Shown piece by piece: positions 16,021-24,690 of a stretch of DNA of 39,309 bases (position 1 is the stretch's first letter; every line of letters starts with the position of its first letter). A model generated the notes under the pieces. The model saw only the letters and a list, made by a program, of their open reading frames with translations. It did no database searches and was not told the DNA's origin. The position numbers and the translations under genes are program-made. Origin of the DNA: Streptomyces sp. MBT53. GTDB taxonomy: Bacteria > Actinomycetota > Actinomycetes > Streptomycetales > Streptomycetaceae. The stretch covers positions 1 to 39,309 of the forward strand of contig NZ_JAEQAZ010000069.1 in assembly GCF_016654115.1 (NCBI RefSeq), in the 5' to 3' direction.

Positions 16021-17123
16021 GCGGCGGGCCGACGTCACGGAGGAGCCCCGGGGAGCCCTGGGGCGGCGTACGCCCGTTCTCGATCAAGACCAAACTGGGC
16101 GCGCTGGTCGTCATCTCGGTGCTCATCACCACCGGGCTGATGGTGATCGCCATGCGCACGGCGACGGAGCTGCGCTTCATCACGGTCTTCTCGATGATCG
16201 CCACACTGCTGATAACGCAGTTCGTGGCCCATTCGCTCACCGCGCCGCTGGACGAGATGAACACGGTCGCCCGGTCCATCTCGCGCGGCGACTACACCCG
16301 CCGGGTGCGCGAGAACCGCCGCGACGAACTGGGCGACCTGGCCGAGACGATCAACGTCATGGCCGACGAGCTGGAGGCCCAGGAGCGCCAGCGCAAGGAA
16401 CTCGTCGCGAACGTCTCGCACGAGCTGCGCACCCCCATCGCGGGCCTGCGCGCCGTACTGGAGAACGTCGTCGACGGCGTCTCGGCCGCCGACCCGGAGA
16501 CCATGCGGACGGCCCTGAAGCAGACCGAGCGCCTGGGGCGGCTCGTCGAGACACTGCTCGACCTCTCCCGCCTGGACAACGGCGTCGTACCCCTCAAGAC
16601 CCGCCGCTTCGAGGTGTGGCCGTATCTCTCGGGCGTGCTCAAGGAGGCCAACATGGTCTCCTCCGCGCGCGCCGGCATCGCGTCCGGCTCGGGCAGTCAC
16701 ACGCGCACGGACGTCCATCTGCACCTGGACGTGTCCCCGCCGGAGCTGACCGCGCTCGCCGACCCGGAGCGCATCCACCAGGTCGTCGCCAACCTCATCG
16801 ACAACGCGGTGAAGCACAGCCCGGCGCACGGGCGCGTGACGGTCAAGGCGAGGCGCGGGCCGCTGCCCGACTCGCTGGAGCTGGAGGTCCTGGACGAGGG
16901 GCCCGGCATCCCGAAGGCGCAGTGGCACCAGATCTTCGAGCGGTTCAACCGGGGGGCGGTGAGCTCGCCCCACGGACCCGGCAGCGACGGCGGTACGGGC
17001 CTCGGCCTGGCGATCGCCCGCTGGGCCGTGGATCTGCACGGCGGCCGGATCGGTGTGGCCGAATCCGACCGTGGCTGCAGGATTATCGTCACCCTTCCGG
17101 GACTGTCATCCGTGCCAAGTTGA
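16017..17123 (+). CDS. Two-component sensor histidine kinase
   Basis: A 368-aa membrane kinase, partner of the overlapping response regulator. Two transmembrane helices (about 27-45 and 54-75) enclose almost no extracellular loop, so it may sense within the membrane or through an accessory protein. A HAMP domain (about 73-125) is followed by the H-box ANVSHELRTPIAG with phosphoacceptor H135, N-box NLIDNAVKHSP, G1 DEGPGIPK, F box and G2 GGTGLGLAIAR. The ATG at 16017 overlaps the regulator stop. The signal is not evident. Confidence 0.96.
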   Translation: MSGGPTSRRSPGEPWGGVRPFSIKTKLGALVVISVLITTGLMVIAMRTATELRFITVFSMIATLLITQFVAHSLTAPLDEMNTVARSISRGDYTRRVRENRRDELGDLAETINVMADELEAQERQRKELVANVSHELRTPIAGLRAVLENVVDGVSAADPETMRTALKQTERLGRLVETLLDLSRLDNGVVPLKTRRFEVWPYLSGVLKEANMVSSARAGIASGSGSHTRTDVHLHLDVSPPELTALADPERIHQVVANLIDNAVKHSPAHGRVTVKARRGPLPDSLELEVLDEGPGIPKAQWHQIFERFNRGAVSSPHGPGSDGGTGLGLAIARWAVDLHGGRIGVAESDRGCRIIVTLPGLSSVPS

Positions 17124-17280
17124 CGTAAAGTTCGACCCGGAGCCCCAAGATCCACGGCGGTCCGCGCTGACGGACACGTGTGATCAGGCACAGGCCCGCG
17201 CCCTTCGTGCGCCCGGCCCGCACCAAGTCGCCCCTTCTGTAGCGGAACCACGCTTGTTTCCCGCCATTTCAGCCCCCGAA

Positions 17281-17354
17281 ACACACTTTCCGGTGTGACT
17301 TACACGACGATGGACCGGCCCGACCTGACCTTCGTGGTCATGGGGGCGTAGCCT
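17281..17354 (+). promoter_or_regulatory. Putative kgd promoter with two inverted repeats
   Basis: CTGACC at 17325-17330 and TAGCCT at 17349-17354, 18 bases apart, form a plausible -35/-10 pair 50 bases before the kgd start. The -35 box lies in a short inverted repeat TGACC-N5-GGTCA (17326-17340). Upstream, CACAC-N6-GTGTG (17282-17297) forms a second dyad that could be an operator or part of a terminator for the histidine kinase gene. Confidence 0.4.
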
Positions 17355-17404
17355 TAATTCCCGCTGTCCATCACCTTGTGAAGCGGAAGAGGGCGGTTGC
17401 CGCC

Positions 17405-20400
17405 GTGTCGTCACAGTCCCCCAGTAACTCGACCATCTCGACAGAGTCCGACCAAGCCGCGGGTAAGAATCCCGCGGCGGCGTTCGGCCCGAACGAGTGG
17501 CTCGTCGACGAGATCTATCAGCAGTACCTCCAGGATCCGAACTCGGTAGACCGAGCCTGGTGGGACTTCTTCGCCGACTACAAGCCGGGCGCGGCTGCCG
17601 CCCCGACCTCGACTTCGGCGGGTACTGCGGCCACGGGGGCCGCAGGGACCTCCACCCCGGCCGCTCCGCCGGCGCCCGCGGCTCCGGCCGTTCCCGCGCC
17701 GGCGCCCGCAGCCGCCGCTCCCGCCCCGGCACCGGCTCCCGTCGCCGCTCCGGCTCCCGCGAAGGCCGCCGCTCCGGCTCCGGCCCCCGCGACGCCCGCC
17801 GCCGTGAAGCCGAAGGCCGAGCCCGCGACCGAGGCCCCCGCCGGCCCCGAGTACGTGACGCTGCGCGGCCCCGCCGCCGCGGTCGCGAAGAACATGAACG
17901 CCTCGATCGAGGTCCCCACCGCCACGTCGGTGCGTGCGGTCCCGGTCAAGCTGCTCTTCGACAACCGCATCGTCATCAACAACCACCTGAAGCGCGCCCG
18001 GGGCGGGAAGATCTCCTTCACCCACCTCATCGGCTACGCGATGGTGCAGGCCATCAAGGCCATGCCGTCGATGAACTACTCCTTCCAGGAGAAGGACGGC
18101 AAGCCGACCCTGGTCAAGCCGGAGCACGTCAACTTCGGTCTCGCCATCGACCTGGTGAAGCCCAACGGCGACCGGCAGTTGGTCGTCGCGGGCATCAAGA
18201 AGGCCGAGACGCTGAACTTCTTCGAGTTCTGGCAGGCCTACGAGGACATCGTCCGCCGCGCCCGCGACGGCAAGCTGACGATGGACGACTTCACCGGCGT
18301 GACGGTCTCCCTGACCAACCCGGGTGGCCTCGGCACCGTCCACTCCGTGCCCCGCCTGATGCCCGGTCAGTCGGTCATCATGGGCGTCGGCTCCATGGAC
18401 TACCCGGCGGAGTTCCAGGGCACCAGCCAGGACACCCTGAACAAGCTCGGCATCTCGAAGGTCATGACACTCACGTCGACCTACGACCACCGGGTCATCC
18501 AGGGTGCCGCCTCCGGCGAGTTCCTGCGGATCGTCGCCAACCTCCTGCTCGGCGAGAGCGGCTTCTACGACGAGATCTTCGAGTCGCTGCGGATCCCGTA
18601 CGAACCGGTCCGCTGGCTCAAGGACATCGACGCGTCGCACGACAACGACGTGACGAAGGCCGCCCGCGTCTTCGAGCTGATCCACTCCTACCGGGTCCGC
18701 GGCCACGTCATGGCCGACACCGACCCGCTGGAGTACCGCCAGCGCAAGCACCCCGACCTGGACATCACCGAGCACGGCCTCACCCTGTGGGACCTGGAGC
18801 GGGAGTTCGCGGTCGGCGGCTTCGCCGGCAAGTCCCTGATGAAGCTGCGCGACATCCTCGGCGTGCTGCGCGACTCGTACTGCCGCACCACCGGCATCGA
18901 GTTCATGCACATCCAGGACCCGAAGCAGCGCAAGTGGATCCAGGACCGCATCGAGCGCTCGCACTCCAAGCCGGAGCGCGAGGAGCAGCTGCGCATCCTG
19001 CGCCGCCTGAACGCGGCGGAGGCCTTCGAGACCTTCCTGCAGACGAAGTACGTCGGCCAGAAGCGCTTCTCGCTGGAGGGCGGCGAGTCGGTCATCCCGC
19101 TCCTCGACGCGGTCATCGACAGCGCTGCGGAGTCCCGCCTCGACGAGGTCGTCATCGGCATGGCCCACCGAGGCCGCCTGAACGTGCTCGCGAACATCGT
19201 CGGCAAGTCGTACGCCCAGATCTTCCGCGAGTTCGAGGGCAACCTCGACCCGAAGTCGATGCACGGCTCCGGTGACGTGAAGTACCACCTGGGCGCGCAG
19301 GGCACCTTCACCGGCCTGGACGGCGAGCAGATCAAGGTCACCCTCGCGGCGAACCCGTCCCACCTGGAGACGGTCGACCCGATCATCGAGGGCATCGTCC
19401 GCGCCCGCCAGGACATCATCAACAAGGGCGGTACGGACTTCACAGTCCTGCCCCTCGCCCTGCACGGCGACGCGGCCTTCGCGGGCCAGGGCGTGGTGGC
19501 CGAGACGCTCAACATGTCGCAGCTGCGCGGCTACCGCACCGGCGGCACGATCCACATCGTCATCAACAACCAGGTCGGCTTCACGGCGGCGCCCGAGTCC
19601 TCGCGCTCCTCCATGTACGCGACGGACGTGGCGAGGATGATCGAGGCCCCGATCTTCCACGTCAACGGCGACGACCCGGAAGCAGTGGTCCGCGTGGCCC
19701 GCCTGGCCTTCGAGTTCCGCCAGGCGTTCAACAAGGACGTGGTGATCGACCTCATCTGCTACCGCCGCCGCGGTCACAACGAGTCGGACAACCCCGCCTT
19801 CACCCAGCCCCTGATGTACGACCTGATCGACAAGAAGCGCTCGGTGCGCAAGCTCTACACCGAGTCCCTCATCGGCCGCGGCGACATCACGCTGGAAGAG
19901 GCGGAGCAGGCCCTCCAGGACTACCAGGGCCAGCTGGAGAAGGTCTTCACCGAGGTCCGCGAGGCGACGGCCCAGCCGGGTGCGGCGCCGATGTCGGACC
20001 CGCAGGCGGAGTTCCCGGTCGCGGTCTCCACGGCGATCTCCTCGGAGGTCGTGAAGCGGATCGCCGAGTCCCAGGTCAACATCCCGGACAACTTCCACGT
20101 CCACCCGCGCCTGCTGCCCCAGCTGCAGCGCCGGGCGACGATGGTCGAGGACGGCACGATCGACTGGGGCATGGGCGAGACGCTCGCGATCGGCTCCCTG
20201 CTCCTCGAGGGCACCCCGGTCCGCCTGTCCGGCCAGGACTCCCGCCGAGGCACCTTCGGCCAGCGCCACGCGGTCCTCATCGACCGCCAGACGGGCGAGG
20301 ACTACACCCCGCTCCAGTACCTCTCCGAGGACCAGGCCCGCTACAACGTCTACGACTCCCTCCTCTCCGAGTACGCGGTCATGGGCTTCGAGTACGGCTA

Positions 20401-21211
20401 CTCGCTGGCCCGCCCCGACGCGCTCGTGATGTGGGAGGCGCAGTTCGGCGACTTCGTCAACGGCGCGCAGTCGGTGGTCGACGAGTACATCTCGGCGGCG
20501 GAACAGAAGTGGGGCCAGACGTCCGGCGTCACCCTGCTCCTCCCCCACGGCTACGAGGGCCAGGGCCCGGACCACTCCTCGGCCCGCGTCGAGCGCTTCC
20601 TCCAGCTCTGCGCCCAGAACAACATGACGGTCGCGATGCCGACCCTCCCGTCGAACTACTTCCACCTCCTGCGGTGGCAGGTGCACAACCCGCACCACAA
20701 GCCGCTGGTGGTCTTCACCCCGAAGTCGATGCTGCGCCTCAAGGCCGCCGCGTCGAAGACGGAGGAGTTCACGACGGGTCAGTTCCGCCCGGTCATCGGC
20801 GACGCCACGGTCACCGACCCGGCGGCCGTCCGCAAGGTCGTCTTCGTCACCGGCAAGCTGTACTACGACCTGGAGGCCGAGCGCGCCAAGCGCGGCACCA
20901 CGGACGTGGCGATCATCCGCGTCGAGCGCCTGTACCCGCTGCCGGGTGCCGAGCTCCAGGCGGAGGTCAACAAGTACCCGAACGTCGAGAAGTACCTGTG
21001 GGCCCAGGAGGAGCCGGCCAACCAGGGCGCCTGGCCGTTCATCGCCCTCAACCTGATCGACCACCTGGACCTCGCGGTCGGCGCGGACGTGCCCCACGGG
21101 GAGCGCCTGCGGCGGATCTCGCGCCCGCACTCGTCGTCTCCGGCGGTGGGGTCTGCCAAGCGGCACCAGGCTGAGCAGGAGCAGTTGGTTACGGAGGTGT
21201 TCGAGGCTTAG
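17405..21211 (+). CDS. kgd: Multifunctional 2-oxoglutarate dehydrogenase E1 / succinyltransferase (Kgd/OdhA)
   Basis: A 1268-aa TCA-cycle enzyme fused as in actinobacteria. Residues about 25-65 are the E1 N-terminal segment (AAFGPNEWLVDEIYQQYL), 70-150 an Ala/Pro linker, and 155-400 an E2-type acyltransferase domain without a lipoyl domain, with the active-site H362 in TYDHRVIQG. From about 400 to the end is the thiamine-diphosphate E1: MAHRGRLNVLAN, HGDAAFAGQG (D689, Mg/ThDP site) and later GYEGQGPDHSSAR. It decarboxylates 2-oxoglutarate and passes the succinyl group on, relying on lipoyl groups of the pyruvate dehydrogenase E2. The related enzymes are inhibited by the FHA protein GarA/OdhI. 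GTG 17405 gives the usual SSQSPSNS start; GTG 17378 is the alternative. Confidence 0.97.
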   Translation: MSSQSPSNSTISTESDQAAGKNPAAAFGPNEWLVDEIYQQYLQDPNSVDRAWWDFFADYKPGAAAAPTSTSAGTAATGAAGTSTPAAPPAPAAPAVPAPAPAAAAPAPAPAPVAAPAPAKAAAPAPAPATPAAVKPKAEPATEAPAGPEYVTLRGPAAAVAKNMNASIEVPTATSVRAVPVKLLFDNRIVINNHLKRARGGKISFTHLIGYAMVQAIKAMPSMNYSFQEKDGKPTLVKPEHVNFGLAIDLVKPNGDRQLVVAGIKKAETLNFFEFWQAYEDIVRRARDGKLTMDDFTGVTVSLTNPGGLGTVHSVPRLMPGQSVIMGVGSMDYPAEFQGTSQDTLNKLGISKVMTLTSTYDHRVIQGAASGEFLRIVANLLLGESGFYDEIFESLRIPYEPVRWLKDIDASHDNDVTKAARVFELIHSYRVRGHVMADTDPLEYRQRKHPDLDITEHGLTLWDLEREFAVGGFAGKSLMKLRDILGVLRDSYCRTTGIEFMHIQDPKQRKWIQDRIERSHSKPEREEQLRILRRLNAAEAFETFLQTKYVGQKRFSLEGGESVIPLLDAVIDSAAESRLDEVVIGMAHRGRLNVLANIVGKSYAQIFREFEGNLDPKSMHGSGDVKYHLGAQGTFTGLDGEQIKVTLAANPSHLETVDPIIEGIVRARQDIINKGGTDFTVLPLALHGDAAFAGQGVVAETLNMSQLRGYRTGGTIHIVINNQVGFTAAPESSRSSMYATDVARMIEAPIFHVNGDDPEAVVRVARLAFEFRQAFNKDVVIDLICYRRRGHNESDNPAFTQPLMYDLIDKKRSVRKLYTESLIGRGDITLEEAEQALQDYQGQLEKVFTEVREATAQPGAAPMSDPQAEFPVAVSTAISSEVVKRIAESQVNIPDNFHVHPRLLPQLQRRATMVEDGTIDWGMGETLAIGSLLLEGTPVRLSGQDSRRGTFGQRHAVLIDRQTGEDYTPLQYLSEDQARYNVYDSLLSEYAVMGFEYGYSLARPDALVMWEAQFGDFVNGAQSVVDEYISAAEQKWGQTSGVTLLLPHGYEGQGPDHSSARVERFLQLCAQNNMTVAMPTLPSNYFHLLRWQVHNPHHKPLVVFTPKSMLRLKAAASKTEEFTTGQFRPVIGDATVTDPAAVRKVVFVTGKLYYDLEAERAKRGTTDVAIIRVERLYPLPGAELQAEVNKYPNVEKYLWAQEEPANQGAWPFIALNLIDHLDLAVGADVPHGERLRRISRPHSSSPAVGSAKRHQAEQEQLVTEVFEA

Positions 21212-21236
21212 GTCTCGACACACACCGGTACCGATC

Positions 21237-21274
21237 GAAGGGCCGCCTCCGGAGGAATCCGGGGGCGGCCCTTC
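21237..21274. terminator. Strong bidirectional hairpin between kgd and the STAND gene
   Basis: A 16-base-pair stem starting GAAGGGCCGCC and ending GGCGGCCCTTC, with one G-T type wobble and a six-base loop AGGAAT, sits between the convergent ends of kgd and the large - strand gene. It can end transcription from both sides and marks the right end of kgd and the 3' end of the accessory cluster. Confidence 0.9.
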
Positions 21275-21291
21275 GGGGTTTCCGTCCCGCG

Positions 21292-24200
21292 TCAGGTGAT
21301 CTGCGGTTCGAAGTTCCAGTGAGGGCGGCCGTCAGCACCGTCGAGGGCCGCCTGCGCCGTGCGCGTGAGCGGGTGGTCGGCGCCGAGGTTCGCGGTTGCC
21401 TGGGCCACCGTCTCCCGGCCGAGTCCAGTAAGCACGGCCGAGCGGTCCGGACTGCCGGCCACGACATTCACCGCGCAGCCCAGCGTCCAGGGATGAGTCT
21501 GCCCAACAACCCGGGTCATGTCGGCGAGCGACCGTTCCCCGAGGGCGTGGGCCTGCCTGTGCTCGCCCACCCTGCGGAGGATGAGGGCGTGGTTGGCCCG
21601 GGCTCCGGCCGCGTAGGGATGGTCGGGACCGAGCAGGGTCTCGTACCTGTCGACGATGGACTCACTGAGGCGTCGGGCGTGGTCGACGTCGCCGTGCTCA
21701 CGTTCGTGACAGCAGTGGGCGACCGCGAACATCAGGGTGAGGGGAGCGTCCCTGCCGCTGAGCCGTTCGCTCCTGTCCAACACCGCGGTGAAACGCGCTC
21801 CCGCGCTCTCGACGTCGCCAGTGCAGTACTGGCACTGCGCCAGGTTGTAGAACGCTTGCAGGGTCTGGGGGTGACCGTCGCCCATGATCTGTTGGTGCCG
21901 GGCCGCGTTCGTGCTCTGCAGTCGCTCGGCGTCTCCGTAGCGACCCAGGAGTCTCAGGTCGGTCGCACATTGGAGTTCCGAGTAGAGAGTCCTGTAGTGG
22001 TCGGAACCCAGAACCTGCTCACGGGCCCGCAGCACTTCCCGACCCATGTCAGCGGTCTCGCCGTAGCGGCCGAGCAGCCTCAGCGAGACGGCCACGTTGT
22101 TCCTGGCGTTCAGAGTGTCCGGATGCGGTTCGCCGAGAAGTTCGCGGTAGCCCTCTCGCACCTTCTCCGACAGATCAAGCGCTTCCTCGTAACCGCCCAG
22201 CGCGCGCAGGTCCGCAGCGAGACTCCCGACGGCACGCAGATACCGGGGGTCCCCCGCCCCGCCCACGGAGCGGAACTGCTCCATCGCCGCCCGGTTCACC
22301 ATCTCACTGCGCCGGTAATCACCTACGGCGCGCAGGAGGTTGGCGTAGTGATGGCCGAGGTCCCAGAGCAAGTCCGGGTGTTCGTCCTGGAGTTGCTCCC
22401 AGGCCGACATGGCCTGCTCGGCCAACCGGATGCCCGTCTCGTACTCGCCCGAAAGGTACAGATATCGCAGGCAGTTGAGGACCAGTTGGTGTGCCGCGGA
22501 AGCATCGCGAGACAGAACGTCCGCGTACTCCAGGTTCGGGACGAACTCGGCGTACCGCGGCCAGGCAGTCGCGTTCCCCGGGGTACTAGGATCGGCCGCG
22601 CCGAGTGTTCGCCAGGCCACGTCGGCGAGCTCCCGGCGTTCCTCGGCGGGCATGTCGTCACGGACCGTCTGATGCACCATCCGGTGCATGGACATGACCT
22701 CGTTCGACGGGTCCTGCGCCGGATGCTCGACCCTGACCACCGAATACGTGCGGAGTTGCGCGACGGCACGGTTCCAGCTGTCCGTGTCCGTGAGCAGCCG
22801 GACCACGGCGGGCGGAAGGCCGTCGACCGGCGTCTCCCGCAGAAGCCGCAGGGGTACGGCGTCGGGCGCGAAGAACGTGCACAACCGCAGCAGCAGTACG
22901 GAGTCCGGGCAGGCCGCGCGGAGCCTTTCCAGCAGGATGGTCCAGGCTGCCCGGAAGGTCCTCGGGAAGTCCTCGGAGACCGCGACCCTGGTGTCCACGG
23001 AGAAGTCCCTGGCCAGGAGTTCCAGGTACTCCGCCACCGGCATGCCGGACTCGTCCAGCCAGCCGGCCGTCTGGTCGAGAGCCAGCGGGAGGTCGGCGAG
23101 CGCCTCCGCCAGCCGACGGGCATCGTCATCGGTCAGCCGAGGCGCGCGGCGGCGGATGAAGTCCACCGACTCGGCGCGGTCGTAGGCGGGCACCTGCACC
23201 AACGTGCTGCGGTGCGCACTCCACTCCTGGTTGCAGGACGTGATCAGCACATGGCCCGGGCCGGTCGGAACCAGGTCCTGGACCTGGTCCGGGTCGTCCG
23301 CGCCATCCAGGACGATCAGCCAGCGCGGATAGGGGTCCCCTGTGCGCAGCGCCTCGCGGACCGCGCGCAGCCGCTCGCCGTAGTCGGTCCCGGTCGGCAG
23401 GCCCAGCGCGGGCGCCAGGTCGGCGAGTCCCTGCCGGAAGGCGGCGCGGTTGCCCGCGTTGATCCACCAGACGACGTGGTAGCCGTACGCGAAACGGTAG
23501 GCGTACTCGGCTGCCAGCTGTGTCTTGCCTACTCCGGACAGGCCGCAGAGAGTGACCCGGCTCTCGCGCTGGAGGCGTTCGTAGGCCGTGTTGAGCAGGG
23601 GTACCCGGCCGGTGAACCGCTCGTTGCGCTCCGGGATCCTGCCCCACACGCGAAGGGTGTGGACGGGGAAGGGCGGGCCGTCGTCGGTGTCAGCCGTGGA
23701 GCCAGGGTCGGGATCGGCGGGCAGCGCGAGCCGGTTCAGGAGCCGGCGTTCGGCCTCGTCGGCGCTCACGTCGTGCAGGCTGACGGCATCGAGGACCACC
23801 GCCGAGGGGAGCGAGGGAGCCACCGACACCGCGGCGATGCGCTCGGTCTCGGGGACGACTACCTCGCGAAGGGCCGAGTGCCACTCCGCATCGGTGTGCG
23901 CCCCGGACCGGAGGTACTGGTCGCTGAGGAGGAGCAGCACAGGACCGGGGGCCAGCAGCAGGTCGCGCAGTGACTCCTCCAGGGAGGCGTCGGGTGGCGG
24001 GTCCCAGCGCTGGAGCACGACACGGTGGCCGCGCCGTTCGAGGCGGTGTCCGATCCAGTTGGCCCAGCTCTGGTCGAAGGGCGTGAAGCTGATCGTGACC
24101 GTCTGCCGTCCGACGCGCAGGGGCCGTTGTTCCGGACCCTGTGATGCGTTTTCGGCCGGTGGCGCTTCGGAGAGGAAGGTGACGGGGCGCTTGCCGCCCG

Positions 24201-24690
24201 GTCGGTCCTGAACCCACGGAACGTCCCCGGACCGCTCCGGCGACCGTACGGAGGAGGCTCGTTCCCGCGCCACCTCGGCCAGTCGTGCCGCGGGTGCCCG
24301 CCCCGGTTCTCGCTCTCTGACCTCGGAGCGCAGTTCGGCCTTGCGGACGGGCACGCCCCACTGGTTGCTGACGGTGAGCCAGAGTGCGCCGTGGCCGGTG
24401 GCCCGGCCGGTCGACACCCTGAAGTAGGCCGGGCCGTACGTACCGCCGAAGCGATGGAGGACCACGCTCGGTTCGTCCAGTGCGGTGCACACGAAGTACG
24501 GGGAGCCGTCGAGCGCGACAGTGAAGGTGAACTCCTCCTCCGGATAGGGCCAGTTCGGTGCGGTGTCCTGCGTCTCCGGGAGCGGGCCCCGCAGGTCGAC
24601 GGTGACGAGGTAGTCGCACTCCGTCTCGGCCACCTGCGGCCAGGCCACGACCGGTTCGATCAGCAGCGGGTGCTCGTCGAGGTTCACCAT
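21292..24690 (-). CDS. TIR / NB-ARC / TPR protein of the FxSxx-COOH system, with N-terminal extension
   Basis: A 1132-aa STAND-type signalling protein. Residues 1-125 form a beta-rich domain I cannot name; 126-190 is a linker. A TIR-like domain follows (about 196-325), with candidate catalytic E269 in DAEWHSAL. The NB-ARC domain has P-loop GLSGVGKT (383-390), Walker B WLIVLDGADD (D462) and ITSC (483-486), where the paralogue has ITSR. An MHRMVHQTV segment matches the MHD-like region, and the last 400 residues are TPR repeats of the kinesin-light-chain type. The C-terminus is RPHWNFEPQIT. Such proteins sense a trigger through the repeats and oligomerise by ATP. The ATG overlaps the CHAT gene by seven bases; GGGGAGGGGG precedes it. 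Confidence 0.88.
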   Translation of the reverse strand: MVNLDEHPLLIEPVVAWPQVAETECDYLVTVDLRGPLPETQDTAPNWPYPEEEFTFTVALDGSPYFVCTALDEPSVVLHRFGGTYGPAYFRVSTGRATGHGALWLTVSNQWGVPVRKAELRSEVREREPGRAPAARLAEVARERASSVRSPERSGDVPWVQDRPGGKRPVTFLSEAPPAENASQGPEQRPLRVGRQTVTISFTPFDQSWANWIGHRLERRGHRVVLQRWDPPPDASLEESLRDLLLAPGPVLLLLSDQYLRSGAHTDAEWHSALREVVVPETERIAAVSVAPSLPSAVVLDAVSLHDVSADEAERRLLNRLALPADPDPGSTADTDDGPPFPVHTLRVWGRIPERNERFTGRVPLLNTAYERLQRESRVTLCGLSGVGKTQLAAEYAYRFAYGYHVVWWINAGNRAAFRQGLADLAPALGLPTGTDYGERLRAVREALRTGDPYPRWLIVLDGADDPDQVQDLVPTGPGHVLITSCNQEWSAHRSTLVQVPAYDRAESVDFIRRRAPRLTDDDARRLAEALADLPLALDQTAGWLDESGMPVAEYLELLARDFSVDTRVAVSEDFPRTFRAAWTILLERLRAACPDSVLLLRLCTFFAPDAVPLRLLRETPVDGLPPAVVRLLTDTDSWNRAVAQLRTYSVVRVEHPAQDPSNEVMSMHRMVHQTVRDDMPAEERRELADVAWRTLGAADPSTPGNATAWPRYAEFVPNLEYADVLSRDASAAHQLVLNCLRYLYLSGEYETGIRLAEQAMSAWEQLQDEHPDLLWDLGHHYANLLRAVGDYRRSEMVNRAAMEQFRSVGGAGDPRYLRAVGSLAADLRALGGYEEALDLSEKVREGYRELLGEPHPDTLNARNNVAVSLRLLGRYGETADMGREVLRAREQVLGSDHYRTLYSELQCATDLRLLGRYGDAERLQSTNAARHQQIMGDGHPQTLQAFYNLAQCQYCTGDVESAGARFTAVLDRSERLSGRDAPLTLMFAVAHCCHEREHGDVDHARRLSESIVDRYETLLGPDHPYAAGARANHALILRRVGEHRQAHALGERSLADMTRVVGQTHPWTLGCAVNVVAGSPDRSAVLTGLGRETVAQATANLGADHPLTRTAQAALDGADGRPHWNFEPQIT

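Noticed and set aside
17411..21223. A 1270-aa open frame on the - strand opposite kgd
   Set aside because: It is an antisense shadow of a very GC-rich gene: full of Arg, Val, Leu, Asp and His, with no domain and no ribosome binding site, while the + strand encodes clear Kgd motifs throughout.
21319..23973. An 884-aa + strand frame opposite the STAND gene
   Set aside because: Opposite strand carries TIR, P-loop and TPR motifs; the + frame has none and no promoter.
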